DNA of 9,072 bases from Bacteroidales bacterium. GTDB taxonomy: Bacteria; Bacteroidota; Bacteroidia; Bacteroidales; VadinHA17. The notes below the pieces were generated by a model. It saw only the letters and a program-made list of their open reading frames with translations. It was not told where the DNA came from and did not search any database. The stretch spans positions 188,127-197,198 of the forward strand of contig CP070687.1 in assembly GCA_020353115.1 (NCBI GenBank), given 5' to 3'. Positions 1 to 6,736 of this stretch are shown piece after piece. Position 1 is the stretch's first letter; each line of letters begins with the position of its first letter. The translations under genes were made by a program, and so were the position numbers.

Positions 1-770
1 TGGACATGCATTGCGCTCCCGGCGGACAAACCGGTGATAATATAGACGACAGTTATGGCTATCCGTATCTTTTGAAAAGTCAGTCCTCCCAGGACCTGAT
101 AAGCGAAGTATGGGTAAAAATTGCCGGCAAATATAAAGGCGATCCGGTAGTGATCGGCTATGATCTGATGAACGAACCCATCGCTCATTACTTTGCAGAT
201 GAACTGGAAGATTTGAATCACAAATTATTCCTGCTATACCAGCGACTTGTCAGGGATATACGACGGATTGATCCCGACCATACCATTTTTCTTAACGGAT
301 CTGTATGGAGCGGGAATTTTGATGTTTTCGAAGAGATAATAGATGACAATATTGTTTATGAATTTCATAAATACTGGTTCGAAGTAAATCAGGATGCTAT
401 ACAAACATACCTGGATTTCAGGGAAGAATACAAGGTGCCAATATACATTGGTGAGACAGGTGAGAACACAGATGAATGGGTAACCGATTTCAGAATATTG
501 CTCGATAACCATAACATCAACTGGTGCTTCTGGCCTTATAAGAAAATGAATAATACAAGGGGCATAATGAATTTTGATGAACCCCAATACTATTATTTGA
601 TTACAAAATACGCGGAAAGTGACCGCAGCACGTATGAAAATATCAGAAACAACAGGCCTGATATTACGAAGGTTCAGATGGCGCTGAACGATTTCCTGGA
701 AAACTGCCTTTACAAAAATAATTTCCCCAATACAAGATATGTCAAAGCACTCAATTTTAAAACCGAATGA
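1..770 (+). CDS. Glycoside hydrolase family 5 (cellulase-type) enzyme, 5' truncated by window edge
   Basis: This is the C-terminal part of a retaining (beta/alpha)8-barrel glycosidase acting on beta-linked polysaccharide such as beta-glucan or mannan; the substrate cannot be read from the sequence. The frame is open from the first full codon (base 3), and the ATG at base 6 is internal. It falls inside the DMHCAPGGQ strand motif, which normally lies well inside GH5 proteins. The acid/base glutamate sits in DLMNEP (codon 174-176). A conserved His-Tyr pair occurs in YEFHKYW (from 357), and the nucleophile glutamate in IYIGETGE (codon 453-455). A conserved Trp follows in CFWPYKK. About 255 residues are visible, so roughly the first third is missing, along with any signal peptide. 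It shows no link to the phosphate locus downstream. Family assignment is firm; subfamily and substrate are not. Confidence 0.9.
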   Translation, partial: DMHCAPGGQTGDNIDDSYGYPYLLKSQSSQDLISEVWVKIAGKYKGDPVVIGYDLMNEPIAHYFADELEDLNHKLFLLYQRLVRDIRRIDPDHTIFLNGSVWSGNFDVFEEIIDDNIVYEFHKYWFEVNQDAIQTYLDFREEYKVPIYIGETGENTDEWVTDFRILLDNHNINWCFWPYKKMNNTRGIMNFDEPQYYYLITKYAESDRSTYENIRNNRPDITKVQMALNDFLENCLYKNNFPNTRYVKALNFKTE

Positions 771-1197
771 CTGAGGGGAGATGAATATACTGCAATTAGC
801 TTGCATTTGTACCGGCAAACGAGTATAGACAGGACGAAAAAACAGGATTCTTTCCTGAAAGAACAGGCTCCTGTGGGGTTGGAATATATAGGCAGGAATT
901 ATGCTATATAAGCCGACAACCCGCCCAGTCAGGAAATTATTGCATCTTGACTAAATTATCCTTAATTTTAATATGTTAAGAATACATTAAAAGAATAATA
1001 ACGTCTCAACAATAACCCGTTGTAAATCTGTGGCTTATTTTTATTCAATCCGGTTTCAGAAATGGTGTGAACCGGCTTGTCCCTTAAAATTCGGTATTGC
1101 AAATGTAAACAACATGAAAACAATATGAAGTGCAATACATAAATTCAAATTCAATACGTCCTTTTGCACCCTTACAGGCAAAATTCAGATAACATGG
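771..1197. other. Intergenic region without a supportable gene
   Basis: The stretch is AT-rich and shows no convincing coding region on either strand. It contains two short perfect inverted repeats: CCGGTT (1050-1055) with AACCGG (1070-1075), and GTATTGCA (1094-1101) with TGCAATAC (1131-1138). Either could be a weak hairpin, but neither is followed by a T-run. Some of this DNA may be the remains of the missing 5' half of the dehydrogenase pseudogene that follows, but I could not recognise any MDR N-terminal motif in it. Confidence 0.6.
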
Positions 1198-1703
1198 ATG
1201 CAAAATATAAAACGTTTCAAAGAGAAAGATCAAATTTTCGCCGTTCAGCTTGCCAAATACTTTGAAACGGAAGTAACTGCAGTTTGAAGTACGGGTAACA
1301 TTGAAATGGTAAAATCGTTAGGGACTGATAAGGTTACCGATTATACAAAAGAGGATTTCACACGTACCGGTGAAATCTGCGATATTGTATTCGATGTGGT
1401 CGGTAAAAGTTCATTCCCGAAGTGCCGGAGAATATTAAAAAAGGAAGGGTATTGCCTGTCGACCGAACTTACCCTATCAATCCCGTTTCATATATTGCGG
1501 ACTTCCCTTGACGGAGGTAAGAAAGCAAGGTTTCAATCCCAGGTTCCCCTCCGACGGAAGATCCCAAGACAATAGGACGTATAATAGAATATGGGAAACT
1601 TAAAACAGTTACAGGCAAAAGATATCCTTTGAGTAAGATTGCTGAAGCACACAAATACGCGGAAAAAGGATATGCAAAAGGAAAGGTGATTATTAATATC
1701 TGA
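1198..1703 (+). pseudogene. Decayed medium-chain dehydrogenase/reductase (NAD(P)-dependent alcohol dehydrogenase / quinone oxidoreductase-like)
   Basis: Homology to the cofactor-binding half of zinc-independent MDR oxidoreductases is clear from about 1237 (FAVQLAKYFETEVTAV). It continues after an in-frame TGA at 1285-1287, which sits where family members usually have Cys (VCSTGN), as STGNIEMVKSLG, DKVTDYTKEDF, DIVFDVVGKSSF and GGKKARF up to about 1535. The typical C-terminus (IEYGKLKTV, RYPLSKIAEAHKYAEKGY, KGKVIINI) then resumes in a different frame and ends with TGA at 1701-1703. The net shift equals loss of one nucleotide (mod 3) around 1530-1575. The N-terminal catalytic domain is absent. 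The Gly-rich nucleotide-binding loop expected just before FAVQLAK also appears deleted, with KRFKEKDQI directly adjoining it. These defects together argue for a true pseudogene rather than a sequencing error. The start at 1198 is only the first in-frame ATG, and the fragment 1306-1575 should not be called as a gene. Confidence 0.88.
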
Positions 1704-1802
1704 TACAACCGGGGATTGAAGATTCAGGAAAACAGATATCCGCGATGCAGTTTATAAGGAGCAAATCATACCTGTGTACGTTGTTAGCGGGAACATCGAC
1801 TT

Positions 1803-1827
1803 CCTCATTTTTGAAAATAAAAAGAGG
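1803..1827 (+). terminator. Weak terminator-like hairpin
   Basis: CCTC-A-TTTTT (1803-1812) pairs with AAAAAGAGG (1819-1827) around a six-base GAAAAT loop, leaving one bulged A. It lies between the dehydrogenase pseudogene and the histidine kinase, so it could insulate the phosphate locus from upstream transcription. There is no T-tract after the stem and the stem is AT-rich, so the call is tentative. Confidence 0.25.
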
Positions 1828-1894
1828 CAATAGCAACGAATAAAAAATACGGAAAAATTAAATCATTATATGTATTGATATAAAAATCAGACAA

Positions 1895-2842
1895 ATGTCA
1901 CTCAAAATAGCCCTTTTATTGTCAGTCATCTTGCAGTTTGCAACTGCAATTATTGCACTGACACTAATCAAAAGAACCAGAACCAATATAGCATGGTGGC
2001 TTATTTCGGTAGGTTTTCTATTAATGGCTATCCGGCGATTATTCGAACTTTTTCAGGTATTTACTCCGGAAAGCACGCTCGCCAGCGGATTGCTGAACAG
2101 TTGGATTGGGATTTCCATTTCCATTCTGATGCTTGTCAGCTTAAGCTTCATTAAGCGCATTTTTAATATTCAAAAGCGGTTTGAAGAGCTGAAAAAAAGA
2201 AATGAGGGAAGGGTTTTTTCAGCTATCATCCGAACGGAAGAAAACCAGAAACAACAGTTTTCCAAGGAACTTCACGACGGACTTGGTCCATTATTATCAT
2301 CGGTAAAAATGGCCATTTCAGCCGTTGCAAAAAACCAGGATGTGGAAAAAAGCAATAAGATACTGGTCAACGCAGAAAACTTAATAGATGAATCCATTCG
2401 TACGGTAAAAGAGATATCAAATAATCTGAGCCCGCATATCTTAAATAATTTCGGATTGCACAGGGCTGTGAAATCATTTCTTAATAAACTTCAAATCAGC
2501 AGTAATCCCAGAATAATATTCAACAGCAATATCGGGAAAACAAGATTCTCATATAATATCGAAACGGTGGTATATCGGGTAATTTGCGAACTGATAACAA
2601 ACACATTCAAGCATGCCGAGGCGAATAATATTTATCTCGATATCCTGCAGGATACAAACACGCTCAATATTAAATATCTGGATGATGGAAAAGGATTTGA
2701 ATTCACGGATGACCTGAATGAGCAACATGGTATTGGGCTCACGAATATTCAGTCAAGAATAAAATCTGTTCAGGGCAGTTGCCAGATCTTTTCAAAACCG
2801 GATGAAGGATTCAATATCAACATTGTAATTAATACAGATTAA
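1895..2842 (+). CDS. Membrane-bound sensor histidine kinase, NarL/DegS class (HisKA_3 + HATPase_c)
   Basis: This is the sensor kinase of a two-component pair; it should autophosphorylate on His and pass the phosphate to the regulator encoded immediately downstream. Of 315 residues, the first 90 hold three predicted membrane helices (about 5-25, 33-53, 64-86) with only short loops, so no periplasmic ligand-binding domain is present. A coiled-coil-like linker (about 90-118) leads to the HisKA_3 dimerisation box ELHDGLGPLLSSVKM, with phospho-acceptor His127. The ATPase domain has an N-box around ELITNTFKHAEANN (Asn236), a D-box YLDDGKGFE (about 261-269) and a G-box HGIGLTNIQSRI (about 278-289). 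The ATG at 1895 is the first start in the frame and gives a sensible N-terminal helix; no Shine-Dalgarno is visible. Its stop codon touches the next gene. The signal sensed is unknown. It may monitor the membrane or a partner protein such as the Pst permease, but that is inference. Confidence 0.93.
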   Translation: MSLKIALLLSVILQFATAIIALTLIKRTRTNIAWWLISVGFLLMAIRRLFELFQVFTPESTLASGLLNSWIGISISILMLVSLSFIKRIFNIQKRFEELKKRNEGRVFSAIIRTEENQKQQFSKELHDGLGPLLSSVKMAISAVAKNQDVEKSNKILVNAENLIDESIRTVKEISNNLSPHILNNFGLHRAVKSFLNKLQISSNPRIIFNSNIGKTRFSYNIETVVYRVICELITNTFKHAEANNIYLDILQDTNTLNIKYLDDGKGFEFTDDLNEQHGIGLTNIQSRIKSVQGSCQIFSKPDEGFNINIVINTD

Positions 2843-3484
2843 ATGAAACAATACAACGTCATTTTGGTAGACGATCATAAATTATTCAGGGAAGGATTGA
2901 AGCTTTTGCTGGAAAATTTAGATTATATAGAAAAAGTGGATGAAGCCGAGAATGGAAAAGAGTTTTTGAAATTAGCCGAAAATTACCGGCCGGATCTTGT
3001 ATTTATGGATATCGAAATGCCTGAAATGGACGGTATTACAGCTACCCAAAAGGCATTGAAATTATATCCCGATTTAAATATTATCGCCCTCTCAATGTAT
3101 GGTGACGAAAGCTATTACACCCAAATGATTAATGCCGGAGCCATGGGATTTATTTTAAAAAATTCCGGGATTCAGGATGTGGAAACTGCTATAAATAACG
3201 TGATATCAGGGAAAAATTACTTTTCCCAGGAAATATTAAGCCGTCTGATAGATGGTATCGGAAAAAAGAGCAAATCCCAGAAATCCGGCGAATTATCGGA
3301 AAGAGAAGAAGAAGTACTGTTCCACATCTGTAAAGGGTTATCGAACCAGCAGATAGCAAATATCCTTTATCTCAGCAAACGAACAGTTGACAAACACAGG
3401 GAAAATCTTTTGAGTAAAACAAAAGCGAAGAATACTGCAGGACTGGTAATGTATGCCGTCAAGAAAGGTATCGTGGAAGTCTGA
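2843..3484 (+). CDS. Response regulator, NarL/FixJ family (REC + LuxR-type HTH)
   Basis: This is a DNA-binding response regulator of 213 residues, the usual length for NarL-class proteins. The receiver domain (about 4-120) has the acidic pair Asp10-Asp11, phospho-acceptor Asp56 in FMDIEMPEMDG, switch Ser84 in ALSMY and the conserved Lys106 in ILKNS. After a charged linker (about 139-149), a LuxR-type helix-turn-helix spans about 150-210 (LSEREEEVL, GLSNQQIA, LSKRTVDKHRENLLSK). The start ATG directly follows the kinase stop (TAAATG), so the two are translationally coupled. The next gene on the same strand begins after a 116-nt gap rich in repeated motifs, the most obvious candidate binding region. 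Control of the downstream transport genes is likely by position but not proven. This is not an OmpR/PhoB-type regulator. Confidence 0.95.
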   Translation: MKQYNVILVDDHKLFREGLKLLLENLDYIEKVDEAENGKEFLKLAENYRPDLVFMDIEMPEMDGITATQKALKLYPDLNIIALSMYGDESYYTQMINAGAMGFILKNSGIQDVETAINNVISGKNYFSQEILSRLIDGIGKKSKSQKSGELSEREEEVLFHICKGLSNQQIANILYLSKRTVDKHRENLLSKTKAKNTAGLVMYAVKKGIVEV

Positions 3485-3493
3485 TGGTTGTGT

Positions 3494-3560
3494 ACGCTTT
3501 TAAACGTATTTTAAGCATAAAAGCTTATTTTTCTTTTTACGCTTAAAAGCTGTTTTACAG
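3494..3560 (+). promoter_or_regulatory. Repeat-rich intergenic control region upstream of the barrel-pst operon
   Basis: The gap contains a 14-bp inverted repeat with one mismatch: arm 3509-3522 (TTTTAAGCATAAAA) against arm 3535-3548 (TTTTACGCTTAAAA), with a 12-nt T-rich loop. GCTTTTAA (3496-3503) can also pair with TTAAAAGC (3543-3550), or its first seven bases with 3518-3524, so alternative folds compete. On the same DNA, three related direct units begin at 3496, 3515 and 3541, sharing roughly GCNTAAAAGCTNATTTT. A small CTGT-TTT-ACAG dyad closes the region (3550-3560). It could be a terminator or attenuator after the regulator gene, or an operator array for the LuxR-type regulator. The sequence does not decide between these. 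Confidence 0.5.
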
Positions 3561-3565
3561 GCTAT

Positions 3566-3592
3566 TTGAGTAGAGTAATTTAGCTTTATAAT
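3566..3592 (+). promoter_or_regulatory. Possible promoter for the barrel-pstSCAB operon
   Basis: TTGAGT (3566-3571) and TATAAT (3587-3592) are separated by 15 bases, resembling a primary-sigma promoter with a short spacer. TAATTTAG (3576-3583) alternatively approximates the Bacteroidota -7 element TAnnTTTG, but no clear -33 TTTG lies at the right distance. The position, just after the repeat array and about 15-25 bases before the barrel start codon, is suitable. The match is weak either way. Confidence 0.25.
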
Positions 3593-3606
3593 CGGTATTA
3601 TTGATT

Positions 3607-4881
3607 ATGAAGCAAATGAATTTTGAGCGATTCATCGCTATTGCAATAATTTGCCTGTTTATTGTAAATGATACAAAGGCTCAGTTCAGAATTGAAGCAC
3701 AATATCGCCCCCGTTTAGAATTCCGGGATGGTTACCGTAAACTGGCCGCTGAAGGTTCGATCCCGACAGTCGTAATATCCCAGCGTACAAGACTCTCTCT
3801 TCGTTATGAATCCGAACAGCTTAAGTTAATATTCACCCCTCAGGACGTAAGGGTTTGGGGCGATGAACAACTGGCAAGTTCCACCGGTGTATATGGTGAT
3901 AATGCTTCACTGGATCTGTTCGAAGGATATGCTGAAATTAAAACCGGGAATTTCGGCTGGGTCTCTGTTGGACGTCAGCAACTGGTATACGACCGTCAAA
4001 GATTGCTGGCTGCCCGAAACTGGAATCAAAACGGTATCGCATACGATGCTGTTGTTCTTAAAATCGGAATCAATCGAATTGATATTCATGTCGGAAGTAC
4101 CTGGAATTCACTTGATGCAACCCTGACGGATAATTACTATTTACACAACCGCATAAAATCCCTCAATTATTTATGGATTAAACCCAAATTCATCGAGAGG
4201 CTCGACCTCTCGTTCTTGCACATAGCTTCGGGTGTAACCGAAACGGATTTTAGCAATAAATTGTACTACAGGCAAACAACAGGTATTTGTGCCAATTATG
4301 GTATTAAAAGCCTGAAATTAATTGGAAATGCATATTACCAGTACGGGAAAAATAAAAACGGCAAAACCGTCGGTGCTTTTCTGGTTGATGCAGATCTTGC
4401 TTACATAGCCGGCAATCTTACACCGGGATTGGGAATAAGCTACTTATCGGGTGACAAAAATCCGGGTAGTGCCAGGGATAACCTGTTTGATGTATTATAT
4501 GGCGCAAGGCACAGGTATTTCGGTCATATGGATTATTTCAGGAATTTTACAACTCACACGAATGAAGGCGGCCTGGCGAATTTATATGCTTACCTGGAAT
4601 ACAAATTCTCGAATACCCTTAGCCTGACCAATTACGGACATTATTTCCAGCTGGCACAAACAAATGACCTTACTCCTGATAAGAAAAATCTTGGGTTTGA
4701 AAACGAACTGATACTCAAATACGACTTCAACGACTGGGGTTCAATAAAGAGCGAGTATATATTCTATCTGCCGACGGAGTCTTTCAAATTGTTATCCGGT
4801 GTCCCCAATGGTACATTTTCACAATTCTTTTTCGTGGAACTAACATTAAGACCAACGCTGTTCAAACAGAAAACAGAATAA
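3607..4881 (+). CDS. Outer-membrane beta-barrel protein, alginate-export/porin-like
   Basis: This is a predicted outer-membrane channel of 424 residues. I chose the ATG at 3607 (MKQMNFERF) over an in-frame TTG at 3601; an ATG at 3616 is also possible. The first 25 residues form a signal peptide with a hydrophobic core (FIAIAIICLFIV) and a cleavage site near DTKA|QF. The mature start FRIEAQYRPRLEFRDGY, followed by SQRTRLSLRYE, QDVRVWGDE, LDLFEGYAEIKTG, VSVGRQQLVYDRQRLLAARNWNQNG and AYDAVVLK, resembles the alginate_export barrel family. Alternating hydrophobic residues and many aromatic residues continue to the end (FFFVELTLRPTLF). The family name does not imply alginate as substrate, since members serve as general or specific porins. 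It lies 25 nt before pstS, which suggests it is the outer-membrane entry route for the anion that the Pst system imports. An in-gene perfect 7-bp inverted repeat lies at 4194-4212. Confidence 0.85.
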   Translation: MKQMNFERFIAIAIICLFIVNDTKAQFRIEAQYRPRLEFRDGYRKLAAEGSIPTVVISQRTRLSLRYESEQLKLIFTPQDVRVWGDEQLASSTGVYGDNASLDLFEGYAEIKTGNFGWVSVGRQQLVYDRQRLLAARNWNQNGIAYDAVVLKIGINRIDIHVGSTWNSLDATLTDNYYLHNRIKSLNYLWIKPKFIERLDLSFLHIASGVTETDFSNKLYYRQTTGICANYGIKSLKLIGNAYYQYGKNKNGKTVGAFLVDADLAYIAGNLTPGLGISYLSGDKNPGSARDNLFDVLYGARHRYFGHMDYFRNFTTHTNEGGLANLYAYLEYKFSNTLSLTNYGHYFQLAQTNDLTPDKKNLGFENELILKYDFNDWGSIKSEYIFYLPTESFKLLSGVPNGTFSQFFFVELTLRPTLFKQKTE

Positions 4882-4906
4882 TTGTAAACTTTTAAAAATC
4901 AGAAAT

Positions 4907-5845
4907 ATGAAACGAACATATCCTATCTGGCTACTCGTGGCAACCCTGGTACTTTCCACTTGTATTTCCAAAAAAAAGAAGGAAAATACACTTAACTTTT
5001 CCGGGGCTTTCGCTCTTTATCCGATGACCATAAAATGGTCGGAAGAGTATAAAAAAGAGCATGAGGAAGTCCGGTTTAACATATCGGCAGGCGGGGCCGG
5101 TAAAGGGATGGCCGATGCACTTGCCGGTACCGTAGACCTGGGAATGTTTTCACGCGAAATAACACAGGAAGAGAAAGACAAAGGCGTATGGTGGGTTGGA
5201 CTCTGTATAGACGCCGTTTTACCTACAATCAGTGCCGATAATCCTTATTTAAATTCATTAAAGGAACGAGGATTAACAAGAGACGAGTTTAAAGCCATAT
5301 TCATTGATGGTTCCATTACCGATTGGAACGATGTATTGGATATCGGTGAACCAAAAGAGATACAGGTATACACCCGTTCCGATGCATGCGGGGCAGCAGG
5401 TACGTGGGCCAAATACCTGGGAGGAAAACAAGAAAACCTCTTAGGTGTCGGTATACATGGAGATCCCTCTCTGGCGGATGCTGTATGTAAAGATCCTTCC
5501 GGAATAGCATTCAACAATACAATTTATGTCTACGACATAAAAACAGGAGTGAAACGTCCCGGAATAGAAGTGATTCCAATTGATCAGAACGGAAATAACA
5601 CTATCGATCCCGAGGAGAATTTTTACGATAACTTTGAAACTATTCTCAAAGCTGTTGCCGAAGGGATGTATCCTTCACCGCCGGCCCGTGAGCTTTATTT
5701 CGTGGCTAAAGATAAGCCGGAAAAACAAGCTACCCTCGATTTTATCGAATGGACACTTACGGATGGACAGAAATTTATCCGGGAAGCAGGGTATGTACCA
5801 ATTACACAGGATAAAATCGATCATTATGTGAACAAACTGAAATAA
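4907..5845 (+). CDS. pstS: Phosphate-type ABC transporter substrate-binding protein (PstS-like)
   Basis: This periplasmic anion-binding component of a Pst-type ABC importer has 312 residues. The N-terminus (MKRTYPIWLLVATLVLSTC) is a signal peptide ending in a lipobox-like LSTC, with Cys19 the probable lipidation site; Thr at -1 is slightly atypical. Family signatures follow: SGAFALYP (32-39), SAGGAGKG (60-67), GTVDLGMFSRE (about 74-84, Asp77 matching the ligand Asp of PstS), a TDWNDV segment (138-143), and TRSDACGAAGTW (156-167) in place of the classical RADGSGT loop. Further on are DPSGIAFNN (196-204) and an EF-hand-like loop at 226-237. A PARELYFV strand (259-266) and a TDGQKFIREAGYVPI end are typical of PstS. 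It is followed 3 nt later by pstC. The Pst assignment rests on fold motifs plus the operon; the altered binding loop leaves the exact oxyanion open, with phosphate the default. Confidence 0.9.
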   Translation: MKRTYPIWLLVATLVLSTCISKKKKENTLNFSGAFALYPMTIKWSEEYKKEHEEVRFNISAGGAGKGMADALAGTVDLGMFSREITQEEKDKGVWWVGLCIDAVLPTISADNPYLNSLKERGLTRDEFKAIFIDGSITDWNDVLDIGEPKEIQVYTRSDACGAAGTWAKYLGGKQENLLGVGIHGDPSLADAVCKDPSGIAFNNTIYVYDIKTGVKRPGIEVIPIDQNGNNTIDPEENFYDNFETILKAVAEGMYPSPPARELYFVAKDKPEKQATLDFIEWTLTDGQKFIREAGYVPITQDKIDHYVNKLK

Positions 5846-5848
5846 TAC

Positions 5849-6736
5849 ATGATTCTAAAACGTGTCGTTTTTGACTGGTTATCAAGAACATGGATGATTA
5901 CAGCTCTTGCAATCATCCTGTCGTTACCTTTGACAATAGGGATAGCATTATATTTCAAGGCGAATCCTTTGTTTGAGATGCAGTCACTGGCACGTCTTAT
6001 TAGTTCTTCCGACTGGTCACCATCCGAAGGAGATTTTGGTTTTTTACCGTTTATATTCAGTTCACTATATGTAACCCTCTTATCCTTTCTCTTTGCCGCT
6101 CCTGTCTGCCTGTTTGCAGCTATTTATCTTACACAATTTGCCTCCAAACGATTGATACAAGTTATGCATCCCGTGATCGACATTCTGGCAGGGATTCCTT
6201 CGGTTATTTACGGGATGTGGGGCATTCTGATCATCGTACCATTTGTAGGTGATGTTCTGGCTCCCGTGTTGAATATCAAATCCCCCGGTTACTCAATTCT
6301 CGCCGGAGGCATTGTATTGGCCCTGATGTGCATCCCTTATATGCTGAATATGCTTATCGAAACATTCAACACGGTTCCGATAGGATTGAAAGAAGCCGCA
6401 TTATCACTCGGAGCTACCCGGTGGGAATCGGTTAAACACGTTATTATCAGGAAAAGCTACCCCGGAATCATATCATCATATGGTCTTGGTATTGCCAAAG
6501 CTTTTGGTGAAACCCTGGCAGTTATGATGGTGGTTGGGAATATGGTCCAACTGACCTTTAATCCGTTTGAAGCAGGCTACCCTCTCCCTGCATTGATTGC
6601 GAATAACTATGGTGAGATGCTTTCCATACCCAGGTATGATTCCGCATTGATGTTTGCAGCATTGATACTGTTGATCGTAATATTAATCATCAACCTCATT
6701 TTCAGGTATTTCATTTACCAGACCCAAAAACAATGA
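5849..6736 (+). CDS. pstC: Phosphate-type ABC transporter permease PstC
   Basis: This is one of the two inner-membrane subunits forming the translocation channel. In 295 residues, a normal PstC length, I see six probable membrane helices at about 15-36, 68-95, 107-131, 149-172, 205-230 and 266-288. The loop before helix five carries the EAA motif that docks onto the ATPase (GLKEAALSLGATRWESV, 179-195), followed by the family motif KAFGETLAVMMVVGN (217-231). The extended periplasmic loop after helix one (about 37-67) and the DILAGIPSVIYGMWG motif (111-125) fit PstC. The gene starts 3 nt after the pstS stop and its stop overlaps the pstA start by four bases (ATGA), indicating one mRNA and translational coupling. 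No anomalies are visible. Confidence 0.95.
   Translation: MILKRVVFDWLSRTWMITALAIILSLPLTIGIALYFKANPLFEMQSLARLISSSDWSPSEGDFGFLPFIFSSLYVTLLSFLFAAPVCLFAAIYLTQFASKRLIQVMHPVIDILAGIPSVIYGMWGILIIVPFVGDVLAPVLNIKSPGYSILAGGIVLALMCIPYMLNMLIETFNTVPIGLKEAALSLGATRWESVKHVIIRKSYPGIISSYGLGIAKAFGETLAVMMVVGNMVQLTFNPFEAGYPLPALIANNYGEMLSIPRYDSALMFAALILLIVILIINLIFRYFIYQTQKQ

Noticed and set aside
234..818. Long minus-strand frame opposite the GH5 gene.
   Set aside because: It is antisense to a gene with intact catalytic motifs and has no domain of its own.
771..911. Open frame of 46 codons continuing in frame past the GH5 stop TGA, which might suggest stop readthrough or a C-terminal extension.
   Set aside because: The GH5 protein already ends at a natural-looking C-terminus, the extension has no recognisable motif, and 46 open codons by chance is not rare.
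947..974. TTGACT and TAATAT with a 16-base spacer, resembling a sigma-70 promoter.
   Set aside because: The AT-rich region makes such matches common, Bacteroidota promoters differ from this pattern, and only a pseudogene lies downstream.
1050..1138. Two short inverted repeats (6 bp and 8 bp) in the 5' intergenic region as terminators or operators.
   Set aside because: Their loops are 14 and 29 nt, there is no T-run, and such short arms are expected by chance in a region of this size.
1745..1843. Open frame of 32 codons before the histidine kinase, a possible small protein.
   Set aside because: It has no ribosome-binding context or family resemblance, and it overlaps the hairpin at 1803-1827.
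3550..3560. CTGTTTTACAG as a half Pho box.
   Set aside because: A Pho box needs direct CTGTCAT-type repeats 11 bases apart, which are absent, and the local regulator is LuxR-type, not PhoB.
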